A program made the position numbers and the translations under genes. This document shows, one piece after another, positions 12,752-15,624 of a stretch of 15,624 nucleotides of DNA. A model generated the notes under the pieces. The model saw only the letters and a list, made by a program, of their open reading frames with translations. It did no database searches and was not told the origin of the DNA. Origin of the DNA: JBBPYA01 sp038200385 (GTDB taxonomy: Bacteria > Actinomycetota > Actinomycetes > Mycobacteriales > Geodermatophilaceae); NCBI GenBank assembly GCA_038200385.1, contig JBBPYA010000343.1, positions 1 through 15,624 on the forward strand. Direction: 5' to 3'. Position 1 is the first letter of the stretch, and the number at the start of each line of letters is the position of its first letter.

Positions 12752-15624
12752 TCAGGGGCGCGGGGCCAGCTCCGGGGCGGCCCGGTCCGGCCGTTCCGCG
12801 CTCGACGGTGGACTCGACGCCGGCTCGGCGGCCAGCCGCTCGAGCACCAGGGCCACCGCGGCGTCCAGCTGCGGGTCGGTGTCACGGGCCCAGCAATGCG
12901 GGGGAAAACGGACCTCGACGTCCGGGTCCACGCCGTAGTTCTCCACGCCCCAGCCGGCGTCGCCGAACCAGAACGAGTACCGCGGCTGGGTGACCGACGT
13001 CCCGTCCACCAGGCTGTACCGGCCGTCGATCCCGATCACGCCGCCCCAGGTCCTGGTGCCGACGACTGGGCCGAGCCCGAGCTGGCGGATCATCGCGGTG
13101 ACGATGTCCCCGTCGGAGCCGGCGTACTCGTCGGTGATCGCCACGATCGGTCCGCGCCGCGCACCCTCCGGGTAGCTCATCGGTCTGCCGTGCCGGACCG
13201 TCGCCCAGCCCTGGACGGTGCGGGCGAGCTTCTCCAGCACCAGGGACGAGACGTGCCCGCCGTTGTTGTCCCGGACGTCGACGATGAGGCACTCCCGGTC
13301 GACCTCGATCCTGATGTCGCGGTGGAACTGCGCCCACCCGTTGGCGACCATGTCCGGGATGTGCAGGTAGCCGGCCCGGCCGTCGGTCGCGGTGTGCACC
13401 GCGGCGCGCCGTCCGACCACCCAGTCCTGGTAGCGCAGCGGCATCTCCTCGGGCAGCGGGACGACCACGACTTCCCGGCGTTCGGTGCCGTCGGCCGAGG
13501 CCACGGTCAGCGACACCGGGGTGTCCGCGGCGCCGACGAGCAGCGCGTAGGGGCCGGCGACCGGGTCGACCGGGCGGCCGCCGACGGCCAGGATCGCGTC
13601 GCCGGCGCGTACCGCCACGCCGGGTGCGGCCAGCGGCGCGCGCGCCGACGGCGCCGAGGACTCCCCGGGCACCACCCGCGTCACCCGCCACACCCCGTCG
13701 GCGTCGGGTGCGAGGTCCGCGCCGAGCAGGCCCAGCCGGCGGTCGCGGGCCGCCGGCCTGGGAGGCGGGGATTCGTAGGCGTGCGACGCGCCGAGCTCGC
13801 CGATGACCTCCCAGAACAGCTCGGACAGGTCGTCGCGGGTCGCCACCCGGTCCAGCAGCGGCCGGTAGCGCGCTACCGCCGCGGCCCAGTCCACCCCGCC
13901 CATGTCGGCGATCCAGAAGTGGTCGCGCATCAGCCGCTCGTTCTCGTCGTACATCTGGCGCCACTCCGCCGCGGGGTCGATCTCGACCCGGACCCGCGAC
14001 AGGTCGACGTCGACCCGGTCGCTCTCGCCCTCGTCGCCGGGCGGGAGCACGCGGTCGGCAGGGACCACCCGCAGCGCGGACTCGTCGCGCAGTACCAGCC
14101 AGTGCCCGTCGCCGCTGACCTGGACTGCATCGACCCGCTCGTCCAGCGTGGTCAGCTTCAACGAGCCGAAGTCATAGCGCTGCAACGACGATCGGGGGCG
14201 GTCCTCCGGGCCGGGCAGGCTGTCGCCCAGCTCGCCGAGCTGCGGGTTGCTCAGCCACACCAGACCGCCATGCGCGGCGCGCAGGGACGAGTAGTCCCCC
14301 GCCGGGACGGGCAGCGGCACCAGCCGCTCGGCGATCGCGTCCGGGTCGACGCTCACCTCGGGCACGACGGGCGCCGGCGCTGCAGGCTCGGAGGTCCCCG
14401 CCGAGGGGGCCGCGTCGGCCGGCGTACCCGGATCCGGGCGGCCCGCCGCAGATGGTGCGGCGCCCGGGGCAGCAGCCTCCGGCGCCTTGCCCTCGTCCGG
14501 CGTCATCGGGCGGCCGGCCGGGGAGGGGTCGAACGGCGACGGGGTCCGGGCACCCAGCGGCAGCAGGTAGGGGCGCGTCCCGCCGACGAAGGACAGGTCG
14601 AACACGAGCGCGTCGTAGACCGGGTCCAGGGTGCGGACCGAGAGCAGCGCGAGGTGCTTGCCGTCCAGGGTGAACACCGGCTCGGTGTCGGTGAAGCGCA
14701 TCGGGGTCGCCTCCAGCACGGCGGTTCCCTCGGCCGCGAGCAGGTCGCACATCCTGATCTGCCGCAACGGCTCCGGACCGGCGTGGGACCACGCCAGCCA
14801 CCGCGAGTCCGGGGAGAACGCGAGGCCGCCGGCGTCCCCGTCGGGGCTGGAGTCCACTTCGCGGACCGTGCCGGCAGCGAGGTCGACGAGCAGTACCCGG
14901 CCGTCGTGGGTGGCGACCGCGGCGGATCCGCCGTCGGGGGCGACGGCGAGGTCGAGCACCCGACCGAGCGCTCCGCTGGCGAGCCGATGCGGTGCCTGCG
15001 CACCGTCCAGGGCCGAGACCTCCAGGGCGTCGTCCCCGTCGGCGTCGGTGATCCAGGCGGCCCGCTGCTCGGGCTGCCCGAAGACCCGCGGCAGCCGGTG
15101 CCGGACTCCGGGTTCGGCTGCCAGGGCGCGGGCCGGTCCGTCGCGGTGGGCGACCCAGTGCACGCTGCCACGTACCTCGAGTGCGCTGGCCCGGCCGGTC
15201 CGGTCCGGCGCCACCGCGCCGAGGTGGTCGGCGGCCGCCACCGCGTGCCGGGCCAGTCCGGCCCGGGCGCCCCCGAGGACGATGTCCAGTCGTTGCGGTC
15301 GGGAGACCGCGGCGAGGTCTGGGAGCAGCCACAACTCGCCCGCGCACTGGTACACCAGCCGCGCGCTGTCGGCGTTGGCCGCCCGCGCGTAGAAGTCGGC
15401 ATGGTCGGTGTGCCGACGCAGGTCGGAGCCGTCCGGCCGGCAGGAGTACACGTTGCCGTACCCCTCGTGGTCGGACAGGAACACCAGCCGTCCGCCGATC
15501 CAGGCCGGGTCCTCCAGCTGTCCGTTGATCCGGTCCAGGAAGGGCGTGAACTCCCCGCTGCCGGTGGCGTCGATCCACAACTTGCCGGACGTCCCGCCCC
15601 GGTAGCGCTTCCACGACGCGGCTC
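12752..15624 (-). CDS. Tricorn-like S41 protease, N-terminus beyond the window
   Basis: This is a large cytosolic peptidase of the tricorn type (MEROPS S41), thought to degrade oligopeptides downstream of the proteasome. The frame is open to the window edge; the first visible residues are SWKRYRGGTSGKLWID, so the true start lies past 15624. At least 957 residues are present. In order: WD/PD40-like beta-propeller repeats (e.g. WIGGRLVFLSDHEGYGNVYS; FSPDSRWLAWSH), an Ala/Pro-rich linker (about 14350-14560), the rest of the second propeller, a helical bundle with GELGASHAYESP, a PDZ domain, and the S41 core. The catalytic set is intact: His codon 13781-13783, Ser codon 13115-13117 (DEYAGSDGDI), Glu codon 12941-12943 (GVENYGVDPD). 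The C-terminus ends in a short Ala/Pro/Ser-rich tail. No defects in the visible part. Confidence 0.95.
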   Translation of the reverse strand, partial: AASWKRYRGGTSGKLWIDATGSGEFTPFLDRINGQLEDPAWIGGRLVFLSDHEGYGNVYSCRPDGSDLRRHTDHADFYARAANADSARLVYQCAGELWLLPDLAAVSRPQRLDIVLGGARAGLARHAVAAADHLGAVAPDRTGRASALEVRGSVHWVAHRDGPARALAAEPGVRHRLPRVFGQPEQRAAWITDADGDDALEVSALDGAQAPHRLASGALGRVLDLAVAPDGGSAAVATHDGRVLLVDLAAGTVREVDSSPDGDAGGLAFSPDSRWLAWSHAGPEPLRQIRMCDLLAAEGTAVLEATPMRFTDTEPVFTLDGKHLALLSVRTLDPVYDALVFDLSFVGGTRPYLLPLGARTPSPFDPSPAGRPMTPDEGKAPEAAAPGAAPSAAGRPDPGTPADAAPSAGTSEPAAPAPVVPEVSVDPDAIAERLVPLPVPAGDYSSLRAAHGGLVWLSNPQLGELGDSLPGPEDRPRSSLQRYDFGSLKLTTLDERVDAVQVSGDGHWLVLRDESALRVVPADRVLPPGDEGESDRVDVDLSRVRVEIDPAAEWRQMYDENERLMRDHFWIADMGGVDWAAAVARYRPLLDRVATRDDLSELFWEVIGELGASHAYESPPPRPAARDRRLGLLGADLAPDADGVWRVTRVVPGESSAPSARAPLAAPGVAVRAGDAILAVGGRPVDPVAGPYALLVGAADTPVSLTVASADGTERREVVVVPLPEEMPLRYQDWVVGRRAAVHTATDGRAGYLHIPDMVANGWAQFHRDIRIEVDRECLIVDVRDNNGGHVSSLVLEKLARTVQGWATVRHGRPMSYPEGARRGPIVAITDEYAGSDGDIVTAMIRQLGLGPVVGTRTWGGVIGIDGRYSLVDGTSVTQPRYSFWFGDAGWGVENYGVDPDVEVRFPPHCWARDTDPQLDAAVALVLERLAAEPASSPPSSAERPDRAAPELAPRP

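Noticed and set aside
1..15624. CRISPR arrays, tRNA or rRNA genes, toxin-antitoxin pairs or a phage module
   Set aside because: I found no regularly spaced repeats, no cloverleaf-like sequence and no matching protein families in any part of the window.

Overview
The window is GC-rich DNA with strong G/C bias at third codon positions. It uses GTG/TTG as well as ATG starts and carries families typical of Actinomycetota: DUF4383, DUF4032, a stand-alone LigD-type polymerase domain, a tricorn-like S41 protease, and a short secreted transglycosylase ending in GWY. I read it as a chromosomal segment of a high-GC actinobacterium and cannot name the genus. No tRNA, rRNA, CRISPR array, phage module, secretion system or recognisable defence island is visible.

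Layout. 1-201: the 3' end of an IS982-type transposase, frameshifted. 202-718: degraded or non-coding DNA, with a possible minus-strand gene tail (322-450) and a possible 45-codon ORF behind a good ribosome binding site (581-718). 800-3493 (+): an APH-fold small-molecule phosphotransferase, then proS 12 bases later. 3524-4063 (-): a four-helix DUF4383 membrane protein, convergent with proS. 4064-4408: a divergent promoter region. 4409-6410 (+): a DUF4032 kinase-like protein and a dienelactone hydrolase family enzyme. 6457-7437 (-): a stand-alone primase-polymerase domain of the LigD family, apparently with a leaderless promoter. 7677-10001 (+): a co-directional run of a DJ-1/PfpI family protein, a PIG-L/LmbE deacetylase and a quinone-reductase-type MDR enzyme, ending in tandem hairpins. 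10148-10902 (+): a secreted transglycosylase-like protein broken by a one-base frameshift. 10926-11618 (-): a SAM methyltransferase. 11704-12092 (+): a haloacetate-dehalogenase-like alpha/beta hydrolase reduced by two internal deletions. 12166-12567 (+): a VOC/glyoxalase-like protein, followed by a hairpin that begins in its stop codon. 12605-12678 (-): a probable 5' stub of an MmcQ/YjbR gene. 12752-15624 (-): a large tricorn-like protease whose N-terminus lies outside the window.

How it works together. Most units are housekeeping or general-stress genes and do not form one obvious pathway. The DJ-1, PIG-L and MDR genes are candidates for a carbonyl/oxidative-stress group, but that is inference. 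The most distinctive aspect is gene decay: up to five broken or truncated genes in 15.6 kb, two of them differing from an intact frame by a single base in a homopolymer. Either real accessory-region erosion or sequencing error must be excluded for those two. I found no convincing new multi-gene system.
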